Shown here piece by piece: positions 4,209-5,703 of a stretch of 5,703 nt of DNA (position 1 is the stretch's first letter; each line of letters starts with the position of its first letter). The notes under the pieces are model-generated. The model was not told where the DNA came from, did not search any database, and saw only the letters and a program-made list of their open reading frames with translations. The position numbers were made by a program, and so were the translations under genes. Location: the NCBI GenBank assembly GCA_007135435.1, contig SLIW01000238.1, positions 1 through 5,703 on the forward strand, in the 5' to 3' direction. This DNA comes from Natronomonas sp. GTDB lineage: Archaea; Halobacteriota; Halobacteria; Halobacteriales; Haloarculaceae.

Positions 4209-5703
4209 TCAGGCGCGGTGGACGTGCTCGAGGAGGACGTCCTCGTCCTCGCGTGCCTCCCACTCGACACGGTCGGAGGTCCCGTAGATGGAGAACTCCT
4301 GGTGGAGGAACGTCCAGGCGGCCTCCTCGTGGGCGATCCGGTTGGCCTCCTGGAGCAGCTCCTCGCGGGCCTCGTCGTCGGCCTCCTCGTTGGCCTGATG
4401 CATGAGGTCGCCGAGCTCGTCGTTGTGGAAGAACCGCCAGATGCCGTCGAAGCCCATCCACGGCCCGACCGTGTAGTTCGCGTCGAGCGTCGGGTTGCCC
4501 CAGCCGATGAGATAGAACGCCGGCGCCGTCTCCGGGTCCGGGTCCAGGAGCTCGCCGACCAGCGCGCCGAAGTCGCGGCGCTCGACGTCACAGGTGACGT
4601 TCGGGAGGTCGTCGATCATGCCCGCCGCGGTCTCCGCGACGTCGGCGTCGCGGACGTATCGGCCGACGGGCGTGTGGAGCGTGATCTCCTCGTCCGCGTA
4701 GCCGCTCTCGTCGATGAGCTGCTCTGCCTGCTCCGGGTCGTACGGGTAGGGCTCGAGGTCCGGGTTGTGGCCGACGTGGCCCTCGAGGGTCGGCTGGCTG
4801 GTCGCCTGGCCGAACTCGAAGAGGATGCTGTCGATGATCGCGTCGACGTCCACCGCGTAGTTCATCGCCTGCCGGAACTCGGTGCTGTCGAACGGCGCGA
4901 TGGAGTCGTTGTGGACGAGGAAGACACACCGGATCGACGCGATGAACTCCGAGCTCACGTCGTCTGCGTCGTCGATCTCCGGGATGTCGCCCGGCGGCAC
5001 GGCCGTGATGATGTCCGACTCGCCGGCGAGCAGGCGGTCGATCCGGGTGCTGTCCTCCGCCGCGGAGTTGTACGTGCCGCCGTCGGGCTCGGGTGCCTCC
5101 CCCCAGTAGTCGTCGAACCGGTCGTAGACGACGCGGGTGTCGTCGACGAACTCCTCGAGCTCGTACGGCCCCGTGCCGTTCATGATGGTGTCGATGTCCC
5201 CGTCGTTGTCCTCGACCCACGCCTGCTCGACGACGCGGCCGAACGCCGTGAGGTTCCGGAAGATGACCGGCTCGACCTGCTCGAGGTCGAGGTGGACGGC
5301 GCCGTCCTCGACGCGCGCCTCCTCGATGGCCCCGATGACGCCGGCGACGGCGCTCACGTCGGGGTCGTTCGCCCGGTTGATGCTGTAGGCGACGTCCTCG
5401 GGCGTCATCTCGTTGCCGGAGTGGAACGTCACGCCGTCGCGGACCTCGAGGCGCACCTCGTTGTCGCCCACCCGCTCCCAGTCGGTCACGATCCGCTCGA
5501 TGATCGCCCCGTCGCGGTCGCGGTAGAGGAACGGCTCGTAGGCCTGGTCGATGATGTTGTACACCGGCGTGCTGTTGTCGCCCACCGGATCCAGGGTGTC
5601 GGTCAGCGGCCCCTGGGTGACCGTCACGTGGAACTCCTCCTCGTCGACGTCGTCGTCGACGCCGTCGTCGGTGTCGTCCACGTCGTCGTCCGTGTCGTCG
5701 ACG
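4209..5703 (-). CDS. Extracellular substrate-binding lipoprotein of a peptide-type ABC importer (SBP family 5), N-terminus cut by the window edge
   Basis: Extracytoplasmic receptor that should bind a peptide or related ligand outside the membrane and deliver it to the DppB/DppC-type permease encoded next. 497 residues are visible, numbered here from the first whole codon (5702). Residues 1-23 are an Asp/Thr/Val/Glu-rich tract with almost no hydrophobic core, resembling the linker after the lipobox cysteine of haloarchaeal lipoproteins. The signal peptide and true start therefore lie beyond 5703. A GTG at 5681 is in frame, but it falls inside this linker and is unlikely to be the start. SBP_bac_5 hallmarks follow: VRDGVTFHSGNEMTPEDVAY near 88-106, NGTGPYELEEF at 175-185, DDYWG at 197-201, LLAGESDII at 224-232 and FRQAMNYAVDVDAII at 276-290. 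There are only two cysteines (259 and 371), so a disulfide is possible but unproven. The stop is TGA at 4209-4211. Length and motifs fit a DppA/OppA-like protein. Ligand identity (peptide, nickel complex, oligosaccharide) cannot be decided. Confidence 0.93.
   Translation of the reverse strand, partial: VDDTDDDVDDTDDGVDDDVDEEEFHVTVTQGPLTDTLDPVGDNSTPVYNIIDQAYEPFLYRDRDGAIIERIVTDWERVGDNEVRLEVRDGVTFHSGNEMTPEDVAYSINRANDPDVSAVAGVIGAIEEARVEDGAVHLDLEQVEPVIFRNLTAFGRVVEQAWVEDNDGDIDTIMNGTGPYELEEFVDDTRVVYDRFDDYWGEAPEPDGGTYNSAAEDSTRIDRLLAGESDIITAVPPGDIPEIDDADDVSSEFIASIRCVFLVHNDSIAPFDSTEFRQAMNYAVDVDAIIDSILFEFGQATSQPTLEGHVGHNPDLEPYPYDPEQAEQLIDESGYADEEITLHTPVGRYVRDADVAETAAGMIDDLPNVTCDVERRDFGALVGELLDPDPETAPAFYLIGWGNPTLDANYTVGPWMGFDGIWRFFHNDELGDLMHQANEEADDEAREELLQEANRIAHEEAAWTFLHQEFSIYGTSDRVEWEAREDEDVLLEHVHRA
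5636..5703 (-). repeat. Low-complexity GAC/GTC codon tract encoding the acidic linker
   Basis: About 20 codons made almost entirely of GAC, with GTC, ACC and GAG between them, giving an Asp-rich stretch at the visible start of the binding protein. It is coding sequence, not an independent element. Repeats like this expand and contract by slippage, so linker length may vary among relatives. The tract probably tethers the folded domain to a lipid-anchored N-terminus outside the window. That role is inferred, because no lipobox cysteine is visible. Confidence 0.6.

Noticed and set aside
4001..4591. Minus-strand ORF of 196 codons covering the gap and the end of the binding-protein gene.
   Set aside because: Ser/Thr/Arg-rich out-of-frame reading of the binding-protein gene. 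It runs through the promoter region and has no recognisable motif.
5679..5681. GTG as the start of the binding-protein gene.
   Set aside because: The frame stays open with the same acidic linker up to the window edge, and no signal peptide follows the GTG. The real start must lie outside the window.
1..5703. Naming the system as a nickel, glutathione or sugar importer.
   Set aside because: Family 5 receptors and Dpp-type permeases serve many ligands. No sequence feature here, such as a known metal-binding motif or a neighbouring ligand-specific enzyme, decides the substrate.

Overview
The window looks like haloarchaeal chromosome or megaplasmid. The DNA is very GC-rich, with third codon positions almost always G or C. 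The encoded soluble proteins are strongly acidic, with many Asp, Glu and Val residues. The substrate-binding protein carries an Asp/Thr linker of the kind found behind the lipobox in haloarchaeal lipoproteins. One gene start has an archaeal TATA-like box about 32 bp before the ATG and no Shine-Dalgarno (SD) motif, as expected for a leaderless haloarchaeal transcript. Genus cannot be told from the sequence alone.

All real genes are on the minus strand and form one Dpp/Opp-type ABC importer locus, read from high to low coordinates. They are: a family 5 substrate-binding lipoprotein (4209-5703, N-terminus outside the window); a 211-bp regulatory gap (3998-4208); the DppB-type permease (3011-3997); a short repeated junction holding a possible 20-codon ORF (2952-3014); the DppC-type permease (1897-2955); the DppD-type ATPase (729-1895); and the DppF-type ATPase (1-736, C-terminus outside the window). 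The last three genes are packed tightly: 1 nt separates dppC from dppD, and dppD overlaps dppF by 8 nt, with SD-like GGAGG motifs before dppD and dppF.

The gene set implies that the lipoprotein captures an oligopeptide, dipeptide or similar ligand (nickel chelates and some sugars use the same family) outside the membrane. It would pass the ligand to the DppB-DppC channel, with DppD and DppF hydrolysing ATP on the inside. The substrate cannot be assigned from the sequence.

The transporter itself is a known type. The less ordinary features are local. The gap before dppB combines a hairpin plus T-tract that could end the upstream transcript, a TATA box made from that same T-tract, and a perfect dyad between the TATA box and the predicted transcription start. 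The dppB-dppC junction consists of a 30-bp near-repeat that triplicates the ATGA start context and creates a tiny ORF chained by 4-nt overlaps to both neighbours. DppF has a long acidic N-terminal extension and a beta-like Asp/Val-rich insertion after the Q-loop. I see no mobile elements, CRISPR arrays, tRNA or rRNA. The long plus-strand ORFs look like antisense shadows caused by high GC.
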